Positions 32,402 through 45,884 of a DNA stretch of 64,000 nucleotides are shown piece after piece (position 1 is the first letter of the stretch; each line of letters starts with the position of its first letter). The notes beneath the pieces were generated by a model. The model saw nothing but the letters and a program-made list of their open reading frames with translations, did not search any database and had not been told where the DNA came from. Source of the stretch: Garcia nutans (Eukaryota > Streptophyta > Magnoliopsida > Malpighiales > Euphorbiaceae); NCBI GenBank assembly GCA_947685225.1, contig CANTUV010000009.1, positions 5,580,001-5,644,000 on the forward strand, in the 5' to 3' direction. Position numbers and translations under genes: made by a program.

Positions 32402-35400
32402 CGCAACATTGAAATATCATGAAATCAAGGCCTATTTGATTCAGCTGTTCGAATTTAGAGTTTTTCATTTCAGATCTCAATCGTTAATATAAAGTGTTTG
32501 ATAAATATAAGATTTTGAATAGAATTTCCAAATTATAGCTAAAATTCTAATGTTTAATAGTTAATCTCTCTTTGCAGCAGTAATTCAAAATTATAACTGA
32601 AATTTTAAAATCTGAAATTAACTTATAATTAGCTGTTGCCTTTTTCATCCTCCAAGGTGATCACGGTTTGATTTACCGGGTTGGAAGGAAGAAAAATAAG
32701 CCATCAGTTTTGGTCAAAAACAAATATAAACCAAAACAAAATGTTTTTTTTTAAACAAAAGCTGCGTTCAAAATGGTTTTAGTTTTTCATTTTATGTTTT
32801 TTTAAGAAAAATTCAAAATATTTTTAGTAATAACACTAAATTTTAATTTTTCTTAATTAAATAAGAAATACTTTTATACTAAATATGGAATGCATAAAAT
32901 AAGATTTTGAAGGTTTTGATTTCGAGAAAACATTTATTTCTACAAGTCTTTTTTTATTCGCCTCACATCATTTTTCATCAATGAAAGTTTTTTTTTCTTT
33001 TCTCATTATAGTTTGTACAAATTTTCTCTTTCTACTTTTTTTTGCATGTATTTTTTATTCTCTTTTTTTCTTCTCCAAATGCTTGCAATTGACTTTTTTA
33101 TTTTTTATTTCTTAATTTTTTAATAATTTTATTTTAATTATTATATATAATATCTAATTAATATTATGATGCATCATTATTATAAAATAATTTTTTAAAT
33201 AGGTGAATAAAATGGTAAACAATATATATATAAAAGAAGGTTATAAAGAATATGAAAAGTATCATTTATGGTTATATAACTAAGAGTCAATTCTCATCTT
33301 TCAACTAAAAATCTTTCAATTAGTGAAAATGATAGTAATGAAATTAATCATTTTGATGAAGAGTTTGAAGACACAAAAAAAATATAAAGATAAGAGAAAA
33401 TTTTTGAAAAATAATAATTCAAGACTTAGTCAGAATAAAAGAAAACTAGAGGGAAAAGTAATATTTTTATTGTGTTAGATCAATTTTCTAAATTCATTAT
33501 TGATAATTTTTTTAATTTATAAATGACAATTTATTAATTATTTTTAGAATATTCAAAATCAAGTTGGAACATAGAGTTAATTTCCAAAATCAAATCTTTT
33601 CAATCAAATCTAAATTGAACTTTTTTTCAAAACTAATATATAAAACTTGTTCTTTGGACCTAGTTTCAATATTAAACTATTGAATGAACCTATACTTAGG
33701 CTCAAATAGCTTAGGTTAGAAACCCAACCTTTTTTTAAGTTAAAAAAACAATCATCGCACAATGATTAGGACTGCATTAGCTGTGATTCTTATTCAAATA
33801 AAATATGCAAGTCTATTTAGAATTTCACTCCACGTGCCAAGTCCATTTTTTCTTAAGATATGCACTAGTTGTGGATCTACAAGTATTGGGTGCTACGATA
33901 ATCAGACGAAGATCATTGTAAATGTCTCATACAAATATATATGCATATAAAGCTGCGTTGAGAAGAATAAGAATAGAGAATAATTGAATGTTATTCGTAG
34001 GGAAAGATATTTCATGCTAAAATTAGCCAAAGATCAAGCCGCAACAATAGGTTGAAGTCGAGACAAATAATATACGTAATAATAATCGATATGCATCGGA
34101 CTATGAGATGTCTAATGAAGACGCATGAATATTAATATGTTAGCATAGTTATTGTATGTGTTTTTATTACATTAATGGATTTACTTCGATTGAAATGTAA
34201 CAATAAATTTAACATTTTATTTTATTTTCTTACGACCTATTAATTTTCAATATTTTTCATAATTTAATATCAAAGTCTTTTTAAAATACTTGTGCACTAA
34301 ATTAACCCCAGAAAAAAGAAAATAGTGATTTTCTACTACTCTCTAGTTAATAAGTTTTGATCCCTGCCAAAAACTTATAAAATGAAGTTAAAATTTTAAA
34401 ATAACATATAATGGATTTAAATTTTTTTATTATTTGTTTCGAACTACAATGTCTTTAAATTTTTAAATAAATAAATTTATTTTTCATTATAAAATTAAAA
34501 TATAATATAATAAATCTTTTTTATTTTTCTAATAAATTCTTTTTTAATTTTGGCAACAAAGGATAATGGTTGCAGGCCTGATTGGGATGACAAAGATTGG
34601 CTTAGACCTTAAGTTTGGGAGAATTATGAATCCGAGTTTGACTCTGCTCAAAAGGGATTCCTAGGTATATGACTGTCCAAAGGTTGAATTCTGAAAGTAC
34701 TAGCAGTTGCAGGCATTTTGATCTAAATAGGACTAGGTAATTGCAATGAGGATTCCTTAGGACAAAGGCAATCACACTATCATACAATCTTTAAACATAA
34801 AATTCTTGTAGAAATAGCTTATAATCACTAGAAGCATTTCATCATTTAGAAAGATTCTATCTTTAATGTTTTGTCCTCAAAAATGGAACACAAGGTTTAC
34901 CAATTTGATTAAGAAAAACTAAGTACCAATTTGATTAAGAAAAATTAAGTCAAAGCTTACTGCTCCCAACTCAACCAAGAGAGAGCTAGAGAAAGTGACC
35001 TTGGCGCCTGCAACTTCATATTTTCAACTCATCTGGCAGATGCATCCTGTACTTTAAAACTATGAAGACCAAACAACATCTGTTTAAGTAAATACGTATA
35101 ACAAGGATTTTTAACTATAAATATTATATTTTCTCAATTTCAATCTAAACAGAGATATTTTTTTATTTATCTTAAAATATAGACTTATTATTTTATTTAA
35201 ATTATAGTTATATTATAAATTAATTATTATTTTTATTTAAATATTTTATAATCAACATCATTATATTTAATTATTTATATTTTTTAAATTATAATTACTT
35301 TGATCCAATCAATGGCTATTTTGATTTTTAATTTTTATAACAATCAATGGCTATTTGATATAAATGGAGGGTAAAATTGGTGGATTATAAGAAAAATTTT

Positions 35401-36314
35401 ATCTCTTAACTAAATAACTTAATTTTTCTTAATATATATGACATGACATGTGTCCCTATTATTTTAGGACAAAAATTATATAAAATTATTTTAAATGAAT
35501 TAAAATATTATTTATTAATTCATTAATATTAAATTCTTATATTCTTACTTTGTTAATTAACTTATTAATGATAAGAGTGTAATTGAAAAAAAAATAATTA
35601 ATTTTTCTTAATTGCATAAAGTGGCAAAATGAAAGAAATTTCTTCTAATAATAGTATTCTGTCATTTCGTTGACACTTCTATCTAAAAAAACATTAGTCA
35701 AAGATTTTCACATTATAAAATAATTTTTTTATCATTTCTTATATATGCATTTCTTTATTATTTATTTAGCCATATTCATTTTTAGTTTTATTTATATTTC
35801 TTACAGGTTATTTATTTTAATTTTATAAATATTATTAAAAAATAATTTTAAATAATATGAATAATATCTTTTATTGTTTTGTAAACTATCTATACACATC
35901 ATTTTTTTTAATTTTATAAATATTATTAAAAAATAATTTCAAATAATATGAATAATATCTTTTATTATTTTGCATATGATTTATATATAATAAAATTAAA
36001 AAAATAAAGTAACATGAAAATTTTAATTATATCTTATTAAATTTTAACTATATATATAATTTTTTTTAATTATGGCATTATGTGCTGTGAAATTATTTCA
36101 ATAAAATTGTATTAATATTAAAAATTTATTTATACCTATTTAATTGAGATAAATATAATTTTATAATATTTTAAAATTTTTATACTTAAAGAGGCATTAA
36201 CTGGTTCAGATAATGAATAAATAGTATTGAACAGGTTTGTACGGAAATGAGTATAATAGGTTCGGATTTTCGTAGGGCAATTTTCATGGGTACCCTACCC
36301 ATTGTCACTTTCAT
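32402..36314. other. 3.9-kb intergenic stretch without a supported gene
   Basis: AT-rich. A 26-bp tandem pair (ACCAATTTGATTAAGAAAAA) lies at 34897-34950, and a ~91-bp tandem pair (AAATATTATTAAAAAATAAT...AATATCTTTTATT) at about 35817-35985. A patch at 34960-35080 (CTTGGCGCCTGCAACTTC) is less AT-rich but yields no recognisable protein. Small open frames here (for example 33762-33950) have no family features. Confidence 0.5.
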
Positions 36315-37217
36315 TGTAACACCCCCATACTCTATATAAGTACTATACATATACCTGGTATACATACAATACGTATATAAAGTATAAGAATGTCACTTTT
36401 AGTTTCAATTTAAAAACCTTTATCCGAGTTCAAACAATATTACATTAATTTAAAGAACATTTACAAAATTATTATACTTTCAAGGGTCTTATATATATAT
36501 ATATATAATAATCTCTTTCTTATTTACCAAAACTTCATTTATACATATGAATATATTCTTATAAAAATAAATACAACATAATTAAATCACACATGTATGC
36601 ATCACCTTCTAGTTGGTCTCGACAAACTCTTACTCTTCTCGTGGCATAACGAAAGACTTCAGATCTACCATCTACTCACCTGACCGATTACACATTCGCG
36701 CTAAGCCCGAGAGCTTAGTAATACAAATAAATAGTATAAACATATAGTACAGAAATTCTAACATACAAATATATTAACTTCATGTACCAATAGTTTCTTA
36801 TCATGGTCTTTCCCTTTTCAATTACACCTTTCATATATCTCTACTAATCTCATATATCATATATACATATGCATATACATCATTTCAATAAATCACCAAT
36901 CAACGACTTATCCAACCCTTCGTGAAAACAATACTCACAAGTTCCACATTTATATCCATTTTACACATCATATTATATTTTCATAAACTCATTTCTCAAC
37001 ATAGCTCCTCAAGCCATATTCACTTTCAATAATTTTCTTATGTATTGTATACATCTCATTCCATGATTATCATCATAAATCACATAACAATACATTTTTC
37101 ATTCCATAATTCACATTTAAGCAAAGACATGCATGGGCCCAAAAGACACTAATATGCCATTCAACTTTCAGAGTTAATGTTTTGGTTTAATTATCTCATT
37201 TATCATTATCATTATCC

Positions 37218-37440
37218 CACCTAGGCTTCAAGGATTAGGTTCAACCAAGCTTCAAGGGGAACAAAGCATGATAAGTATCAACCCAACTTGGCTTCAAGAA
37301 CCAATCCAACCTAGCTTCAAGGGTTGTAACATCTCAATTAGGCTTCAAGGACTAGACCCAACCAAGCTTCAAGGGGAGTAAAACATGTTAACTTCAACCC
37401 AACTTGGCTTCAAGGATCAAGCCCAACCTAACTTCAAGAG
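37218..37440. repeat. GGCTTCAAGG phrase array in the LTR
   Basis: About nine occurrences of (C/T)AACTTGGCTTCAAGGA or CCTAGCTTCAAGGG at irregular 15-30 bp spacing. The same array occurs at 45885-46110 and, reduced, in the nested LTR at 44243-44405. Confidence 0.85.
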
Positions 37441-37573
37441 ATTGTTACTATTAGGCATGCCACCAACAACAAAACTCTGAAAATGAATAACATATTAGAC
37501 ACACAATTCATTTATTATTTCATTATCAATTTCATTCTCAATGCTCATCATCATCTAGGCAAACATGCCCCAC

Positions 37574-37711
37574 ATATCTCATTTGAATCCTCATAGCCAA
37601 TAACAATGGCTTCACATCTCATTTGAATCATCATAGCCAATAACAATGGCTTCACATCTCATTTGAATCATCATAGCCAATAATAATGGCTTCACATCTC
37701 ATTTGAATCAA
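37574..37711. repeat. 40-bp tandem repeat, three units plus a partial
   Basis: Unit TCACATCTCATTTGAATCAT then CATAGCCAATAACAATGGCT. The other LTR (46241-46416) has one unit more, an easy marker of divergence between the LTR pair. Confidence 0.92.
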
Positions 37712-37955
37712 TTCACATTATAATACCTCATTATTGAAATATACATAATCAAACACATTAAACATCCATTAAGAATAATCATTATTGATATACACATATA
37801 AAATTTAACTTATTCTTAAATTTAGAATCCTCAATATACATTTGTTTAGGTCATCCTTGTTTTAAGTATATTTAGAGTGTAGATACAAAAATACCTTTGG
37901 AGGATCCCACAATGCAAGAATAGAAAACAAATAAATACAGTAGCCAACACACTCA

Positions 37956-38260
37956 AGGGACACGGCCAAGCTTGTGGCCGTGTCTCTCAACAAAAATTCC
38001 AATACGGCCAAGACTCCCCTAGCTTGGTCGTGTCTCCCTTAAATCCAAAGAACAAAAACAAAAGAAGAAAGATGGAATCAGGCAGTAGCAGACACGGGCA
38101 AGGGACATGGCCAAGACAGTGGCCGTGTCTCTCCCAAATATCATCCAACACGGCCAAGTTTCCCCTAACTTGGCCGTGTCTCCCATAACATGGCCGTGTC
38201 TCTCCTTAAATTTTGGTCGTGTCTCTCAATAATTTAAAAACCAAACACGGCTAAGCCTCC
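37956..38260. repeat. Serial GACACGGCC/GGCCGTGTC hairpins in the LTR
   Basis: GACACGGCC, an 8-base loop, then GGCCGTGTC lies at about 37958-37983. A 13-bp perfect stem, ACACGGCCAAGTT with its complement and a TCCCCT loop, lies at 38148-38179. Several imperfect pairs lie between and after. The parallel array in the right LTR spans 46660-46965. Confidence 0.85.
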
Positions 38261-39088
38261 TTGATTGCCTTAAATCACATTATACACAATATAGCATGAT
38301 TCAAATGGATATAATCAATGTTCTAGGCACATATATTACATGCTTATCACAATATTCACACTATTAGTACACATCAACAATACATTAGATTCATTAACAC
38401 ATTTACAATTTAATGTAAGTTGTACTTGCCTTAAGAATCACTCACACCAATCTATACACTTTACCTTCCAAGAACTCTTCACCACTTAAATTAGGGCAAT
38501 CCACTTCCTTCACAACCTAATCCAAAAACAATGATAAGATACATGAATTCCAATACAAGTATTCACTTATGAAACTCATTCTAAAACTTTAGATCACAAC
38601 TCACAAATCACATCTCTCTCTAGGATCCAAACTCATGTATTTTATGTTTTCAACTTCCTTAAACACAACATACATCAATCATATATCAAATATTCAATTC
38701 CCCAACTCCTTTATATTAAACCCTTATTAAACAATTTCAATAACCCATCATCACTCTCGCAACTAACCATATCAAATCCAAACTTAAACAATAGAAATCC
38801 ATACAAGGAAATGAATACTTACTTGGATATTATGCCAAATCTTCAATAACCATCTTCAATCCTCTCAAAATCCCTTTGGATTTAATGTGTATATAGATGA
38901 GATCATCTCTCTCTCTCTCTCTCTCTCTCGTGCAAGAAGAAGAAGAAGAAGAAGGGAAGAAGATCTTCTCTTCTTTTCTCATACTTATCATATATATATA
39001 TATATATTAATAATAATAATATAATTAATTATTTCTAAAATAATCTCCACCACCACTTTCTTCCTTTGACTTTCCTTTCTTCTTTTCC

Positions 39089-39090
<2 letters not shown>

Positions 39091-39143
<53 letters not shown>
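39091..39143. repeat. (ATT)n microsatellite in the left LTR
   Basis: Trinucleotide run; the counterpart in the right LTR is at 47824-47877. Adjacent (CT)n and (TA)n runs (38906-38930, 38991-39006) also differ in length from those at 47610-47651 and 47713-47740. Confidence 0.95.
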
Positions 39144-39363
39144 TAATTATATAACTTACTTTACCTACACCATTTTATACATCATGTATATGTGATGTAT
39201 ATGTGGGTATATGTATATTTTATATATATTGCATTTATATTTCCCATAGATACAACATATACATTCTCTTCACTTCTTTTCTCTTTCCCTTCAATATACA
39301 CATTAAATCCAAATACAACAATAATTATTCCAAAACTTTTAGAGTATATTTTGGGATATTACA

Positions 39364-39390
39364 ATTCTCTCCTCCTTAAATAATTTCGTC
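39364..39390 (-). other. Polypurine tract of the LARD-like element
   Basis: The minus strand reads AAGGAGGAGAGAAT directly before the LTR, preceded by TTTCGAGGACGAAATTATTT, the typical Tekay-type junction. Confidence 0.85.
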
Positions 39391-42300
39391 CTCGAAATTA
39401 TCTAGTATAATAGTAATCCATTCATAATACAATACCATCTTAACTTCCATATGAATTTAATTATATTCTTAAATTATTATATCATCAAATCATATAATTT
39501 ATACTCTCCCCCTTAGAGTCAATCAATTTTTTTTTAACTTTCATAATTCACCATTATACATATATATATCTTATTACTTCTTTAACAAAGCAATCAAGAT
39601 ATTTTCTCACATTCCCAATGAAATTACCTTTATACCAAAAATCAAATCATCTTATAATATACTTATACCTCGTCTAATCATTATCTTCAAAATATGTTAT
39701 TACTTCATCTTTTTATAATTACTCTTTCAATTTAACCCTAAAAATCATTGAGTTAAATTTTAATATTAATTATCCCGTCATCACAATCACTTTCAAAATA
39801 AACATCTACTAAACCTTAATTGATAACAATAACCTTATTTATAGATAATCAATCTTTCTCTTTTATCATTTAAATTTTTATACTCTTAATACAATTTTAT
39901 ATATTAAATTTTCAATAATGATTCACAATTTTAAACCAAATCCAGATCAATTGATCTATCTATCACAATATATCTACGTTTCAATCTTGTTTAATTCAAA
40001 TCAACAATTAATTTATTTAAACTTATCATGATTACAAATTACTTTAAATTATCTTTCAATATACACATAGTTTATTTTCTACTATCTTAGTATAATTTCC
40101 ATCAATTCTCATGATCATCTCATACCATACTTTCTATCCATAGTTCACTTACTTAAATCTTAAGCCCATCCACTTATTCACTTTATACCATAAACATATT
40201 CAATATAACTTTCATTCACATTTTATAATTTCTCCCTTTTTAATATTTCTTCACATTTCATACCTTTACTATATTTACAATAATTGTCTTTTTATTACAT
40301 TATCCATAACTCAAAACATTTTCGTAATTCTCTTTTCTTTCCTTACTTTTCAAAATTATAACAAATTTCTAACATAAAATGATAAAATATAACTTTACCA
40401 ATCATAACTCTTGATCATGTTTCTAGAAACATAATTATCAATCTCACCAAAACTGCATTCCAGTCATATTATCCCAATCCCAAAGCTGGGGATAACAAAG
40501 CTAATCGGCCAAATATACTAAACAAGTCATATAACCATAAGAGATTAACAATTATGCCTGTAGCCCCATAATCAATTTTGTTCCTCTATTATTCCTGTTC
40601 TAACCTTTCCAATTACAAAGCTAAATTAGATCACAGGAATTACGTATTCATTCTCTAAACTTTTGCTACATCAAGAGTTATCACACTTCAACTCCATTTC
40701 AACTCAATTTACACTCATTTATGTGGTCATCATTAGCGTAATTCATGTTTCAACAATATTACTATTAACATCTCTTACATATATATATTCAATCATATAC
40801 AATTCTTACACAATTTCCCTTTTGTCACTCCATTTCGAAACTATTTCTAATCCATTTACAATCTCCTATTATACACATATACATAAAACCTTCCCACATG
40901 TAAATACCTTGGGACTCAAAATATTATATAATTATCAGATTCAGTGATTATCATAACAATTTCACCATCCAATATTACTCAAGTCCATTCTCATTCTTAA
41001 TTTCATTACATAATCTATCTAACTTTGCACAGTTCAAGACCTAATCTTTCTTAGGTCCACTAATACATACAATATCATTCTTATTATCATTATACCAGTA
41101 ATTATCACCTACATATTCATAGGCCACATCCACAATGTGACTCAATTCCCATATTCCTTACATATTACACTTAGCTTCATATCGAAGAACTCATCTCACA
41201 TACCCTTTACATATATACACTTATGTATTTTTTTATTTGATTCCTTTTTTGCATACAATCTATACCAATTTAATGTTTATCATCATTTTTTTTTCTGAAC
41301 ATTATCAATGTCATGTATTCAACCAATCAAGATCATATTTATAAATGTTACATTTCATTATTTCAATAATTATATCATCATTCATTATACTCATTCAAGT
41401 TCATTATTATAGCCAACAACCATGGCTTTATATACGAACTTTCCCCCAACCAGGTCGGTAGTCCAAGTTCGGTTGCCCATCCCAGTGGGTCCGCATGGTT
41501 CCGCAGGAGGCAGATAGGTCCATTCATCAATCTTTAAACATTACTTTCTCAATTCCTTTCATTTTCATAAGCAAATTAGGCAACCATGCCTCAATCATCT
41601 CATATGATCTCAAATCACAATAAAGCAACTCTTCATAACATCATATCTTTCACATTTCACATTTCATCATCATAATATACAACATCAATTACATTGACTA
41701 AACACATATATCATTATTCAATCATATCATTCACATATCTAATGTGACATCTCTTTCACACTTATCTTTTATTTCAAAATAAATTCTCATATGCAAGAAT
41801 ATGCATTGCAAATAGCTCATATGTTTAATATCTAAATAATCTTTATCAACATTCCATTAAAATTCTAAATTCTCAAATCACTATTTCATTTAAACTTCAA
41901 CTTACAATTCTCATCTTTTCTTAATATCAACTTTAAAAACATCTTATATACATACCACAAAGCAACATTCAAACATATAATTTTCACAATTATAAAGCTC
42001 TTTTCAAAAAAAAAAAATCCAACTGTCGTATATTACCACCATTAACATGAGCTTTCACAATATTCAAACATATTACATTTTTAACATTGAAATCACAATG
42101 TTGCATTACAATAACAATACAAACAATACCAATATATCTTTTTACTTAACCAACATCATCTCTTTTTTTTTTTTAAACAAAACTTTAACTTTATACACCC
42201 AAACCTTAAATGATCACATTTAGTTTATACCGATCAACTCACTTAATATTTCACCATACTCTCTTCAATTAATAACATATCTATCTATTTTAACAATCCC

Positions 42301-42667
42301 ACAATATTTCCTCCCTCTAATAATCCAAACATAAGGTTTATTAGAAAGAGATCCAAACTGTATAGAAAAGAGTACATAATTTAATCTTGATTTTATTTTT
42401 AACTCCTTTCCAACTATATTCTTCTATTCATTTCTTTCTTTAATTTTCCTTTCATGCATAACTTTATCCCCATGCTATTATTCATCTCATTTAATTCAAT
42501 TACATTACAATTCACATAATGCCACATCCGAGACCAACCTAGGTGTGAATGCATATGCATGTATTACAAATTTCATTTCAAAACTTTTCTTTTTAATTCT
42601 CTTTAAGTTTTTTTTTTTCAAAACTTTCCCTCTTTAATTCTACTTAGGCCGAGAATCTCGAACCTAA
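39391..42667 (-). other. Non-coding interior of the LARD-like element
   Basis: About 3.3 kb of AT-rich sequence, strikingly poor in G on the plus strand, with no gag or pol homology. The longest open frame (40663-40947) has no start context or family feature. A GC-richer patch at 41445-41520 (AACCAGGTCGGTAGTCCAAG ... GGTCCGCATGGTTCCGCAGG) stands out and is unexplained. Confidence 0.75.
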
Positions 42668-42679
42668 GCTCTGATACCA
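42668..42679 (-). other. Primer-binding site of the LARD-like element
   Basis: The minus strand reads TGGTATCAGAGC, followed by TTAGGTTCGAGATTCTCGG. It sits seven bases from the LTR, complementary to initiator-methionine tRNA. Confidence 0.92.
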
Positions 42680-43049
42680 AAATAATTGTAACACCCCCAT
42701 ACTCTATATAAGTACTATACATATACCTGGTATACATACAATACGTATATAAAGTATAAGAATGTCACTTTTAGTTTCAATTTAAAAACCTTTATCCGAG
42801 TTCAAACAATATTACATTAATTTAAAGAACATTTACAAAATCATTATACTTTCAAGGGTCTTATATATATATATAATAATCTCTTTCTTATTTACCAAAA
42901 CTTCATTTCTACATATGAATATATTCTTATAAAAATAAATACAACATAATTAAATCACACATGTATGCATCACCTTCTAGTTGGTCTCGACAAACTCTTA
43001 CTCTTCTCGTGGCATAACGAAAGACTTCAGATCTACCATCTACTCACCT

Positions 43050-43086
43050 GCGCGATTACACATTCGCGCTAAGCCCGAGAGCTTAG
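43050..43086 (-). ncRNA. Two-hairpin motif in the LTR (putative RNA structure)
   Basis: GCGCGA (43050-43055), an 8-base loop, then TCGCGC (43064-43069), directly joined to CTAAGC, CCGAGA, GCTTAG. The nested sister LTR has GCGCGAT/ATCGCGC with an 8-base loop and CTAAG/CTTAG at 43901-43938. Loops differ, stems pair in both. In the left LTR (36682-36718) the first arm reads GACCGA and cannot pair. No RNA evidence is available. Confidence 0.45.
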
Positions 43087-43559
43087 TAATACAAATAAAT
43101 AGTATAAACATATAGTACAGAAATTCTAACATACAAATATATTAACTTCATGTACCAATAGTTTCTTATCATGGTCTTTCCCTTTTCAATTACACCTTTC
43201 ATATATCTCTACTAATCTCATATATCATATATACATATGCATATACATCATTTCAATAAATCACCAATCAACGACTTATCCAACCCTTCGTGAAAACAAT
43301 ACTCACAAGTTCCACATTTATATCCATTTTACACATCATATTATATTTTCATAAACTCATTTCTCAACATAGCTCCTCAAGCCATATTCACTTTCAATAA
43401 TTTTCTTATGTATTGTATACATCTCATTCCATGATTATCATCATAAATCACATAACAATACATTTTTCATTCCATAATTCACATTTAAGCAAAGACATGC
43501 ATGGGCCCAAAAGACACTAATATGCCATTCAACTTTCAGAGTTAATGTTTTGGTTTAAT

Positions 43560-45853
43560 TGTAACACCCCTATATCCCGTATACGTACCAAGCATGCTTA
43601 AACGATCGTAAAATATGTATACTGAATATAGAAAATGCCACAGTTTAAAAAGACATAACAATTCTCTTTATAAATAAGTGAAACCAATCTCAAACATTTA
43701 AAAGACACCATATATATATATATAAACAATTATTATTTCACAGCGGAAGTTATTACAAATATGATATAAATCAAAGTTTACAAAACATAGAATATATACA
43801 TGATTGGCAGCTCTTCTCCGATCTTTAAGTCCTAAGAATAACTCTTCACTGACTACTCTCACTCGGTCTCGAGGAGCTCTCAGGTTCAACTCTGTTACCT
43901 GCGCGATCAAACACTATCGCGCTAAGTCATCGGCTTAGTAGTACAAAATATACCAACATTATACTTTAAGGCAAAGTAATGTTATACATCTAAATCATAA
44001 GGTTAACATCACACCTTTATATTTCATAAACCATACACATAGAAACATATCACATTACCACATCATACTATGTTCAATGTCATAACAATATCTATATTAC
44101 ATCTTCATAGTTCCATTGATTTTATCATTCAAGAATCCAATTATATACAAAGACAAGCATGGGCCCAAAACACACTAATATGCCATTCAATTTTCAGAGT
44201 TAATGCTTTGGTTTTGTTATCACATTTATCATTATCATAAACCCAACTAGGCTTCAAGGATTTATATTCAACCAAGCTTCAAGGGGAACAAAGCATGCTA
44301 AGTATCAACCCAACTTGGCTTCAAGAACCAACCCAACCTAGCTTCAAGGGTTGTAACATCTCAATTAGGCTTCAAGGATCAAATCCAACCTAACTTGAAG
44401 AGAATGTTACCAATAGGCATGCCACCAACAACAAAACTCTGAAAATGAATAACACATTAGACACACAATTCATTTATTGTTTCATTCTCAATTCTCATCA
44501 TCAATTAGGCAAACATGCCTTATGTTCTTTCAATTGAATCATCATAGCCAAACACAATGGCTTCACATCACATTTGAGTTATAATAGCCAATCACAATGG
44601 CCTCATATCATGTTGTATCTCCATTTATATTATTCACCTAGCACCATCATCTTATATCTCAATTCCTATTATTCACATAGCATCATTGGTATAACATTTC
44701 AAGATACATTATTCATATAACACATTGCCATTCACAAGTTTCACAATGCATATTACATCACCTTGTTCATATAATATCATATGCATTATCAAATGGAAGT
44801 TCAAACTCAATCATGTAAGAAGAACAAAAACCAAACACAGTAGCCAACACACTCAAGGGACACGGCCAAGCTTGTGGCCGTGTCTCTCAACCAAAAGCAA
44901 CAGAAGCCAACATGGGCAAGGGACACGGCCGTGTCTCCTCCAAAAATCACCCAGCACGGCCAAATTTCCATGGACTTGGCCGTGTCTCTCATGAATTGGC
45001 CGTGTCTCTCCTTGCTTTTGGCCGTGTCTCTCATGAATTGAAACCCTAACATGTTCAAGTTCCCTTTGGTTGCACTCAATTACATTATACACAATTTAGC
45101 ATAATCCAAATGAATGTAATCCATATTCTAAACACATATTTCACATGTTTACCACAATATTCACCTTAACAACCCATCATCAACACATTTAATCACCTTC
45201 CACTTCAAAACCCTAAAAAGACCAACATCACTTTTAACCTACCATCTTCAACCAAAACCAAACCAACACTAAATTAACTCACAATCAATTTCAACATTTA
45301 GAAACTCATCTCAAACATACCAAATCATAATATTATCAAATCACAACACACTTCAAACACATCTTCAAAATACCAAAGGAAAACAAGAGAGTACTTACCT
45401 TAGATGAAGAAATTTCACCAATCTCCAACCAAATCCTTTGATTCCTCCTTCAATTTGAAACTTGAATAAGCAAATCTCACTTTTGCTCTCTCTTCCTTTG
45501 AAATGGCCGGCTATACCAAGAAAAGAAAAGAAATGAATACAATTCAACCTTCTTTTCTTCTTTAAATACCCACCAAGCAATTCCATCAACACAATTACTT
45601 AAATGCTCTTTTCTATTTGTTCACACTTCCTTTAAAACTCTTGCCCTCTTAAGTAATTTCACTCATCCCAAATAAAAATATCTTCTTCCCTTGACTTTAC
45701 ACTTGACCAACATATATGTTATATATATTAACATATATACAACATATACATTCCATTAACACAATCATTTCCTTTGCTAAAACATATGTACATTCAATTC
45801 AAATCAAACAACAATTGAATTAAAACTTCTAGGGCACACATGGGGATATTACA
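43560..45853 (-). mobile_element. Nested solo LTR of a sister LARD/Ty3 family
   Basis: 2294 bp, plus-strand TGTAACACCCCTATATCCCG to GGGGATATTACA, flanked by the perfect target duplication TTAAT (43555-43559 and 45854-45858) and inserted in the host LTR between GGTTTAAT and TATCTCATTT. The interior of a full element is missing, so it is a solo LTR left by LTR-LTR recombination. It shares with its host LTR the ends, the AGCATGGGCCCAAAA segment, the GGCTTCAAGG array and the ACACGGCC hairpins, yet is clearly a distinct subfamily. Confidence 0.92.
44858..45035. repeat. ACACGGCC/GGCCGTGT array in the nested LTR
   Basis: GACACGGCC...GGCCGTGTC at about 44860-44886 with the same AAGCTTGT loop as the host LTR, then four more half-sites (GGCCGTGTCTC). 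Two overlapping open frames on this array (44725-44994 plus, 44807-45079 minus) arise from the repeat, not from a gene. Confidence 0.8.
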
Positions 45854-45884
45854 TTAATTATCTCATTTATCATTATCATTATCC

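Larger units (their letters stand above)
36315..39363 (-). repeat. 3' LTR of the LARD-like element (left copy)
   Basis: 3049 bp, plus-strand TGTAACACCCCCATACTC to TTTTGGGATATTACA. It contains, in order: the two-hairpin motif (36682-36718, one arm damaged), GGCTTCAAGG phrases (37218-37440), 40-bp tandem units (37574-37711), the ACACGGCC array (37956-38260), (CT)n and (ATT)n. Confidence 0.93.

Noticed and set aside
37574..37711. CRISPR-like array of 40-bp repeats
   Set aside because: Units are head-to-tail without unique spacers, in a plant LTR, and differ in number between the two LTRs of one element.
40663..40947. A 94-codon open frame in the LARD interior
   Set aside because: Composition matches the surrounding G-poor DNA, and no gag or pol similarity is visible.
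44725..45079. Overlapping open frames with GTRP- and RDTA-type repeats on both strands
   Set aside because: They are translations of the ACACGGCC/GGCCGTGT array in the nested LTR.
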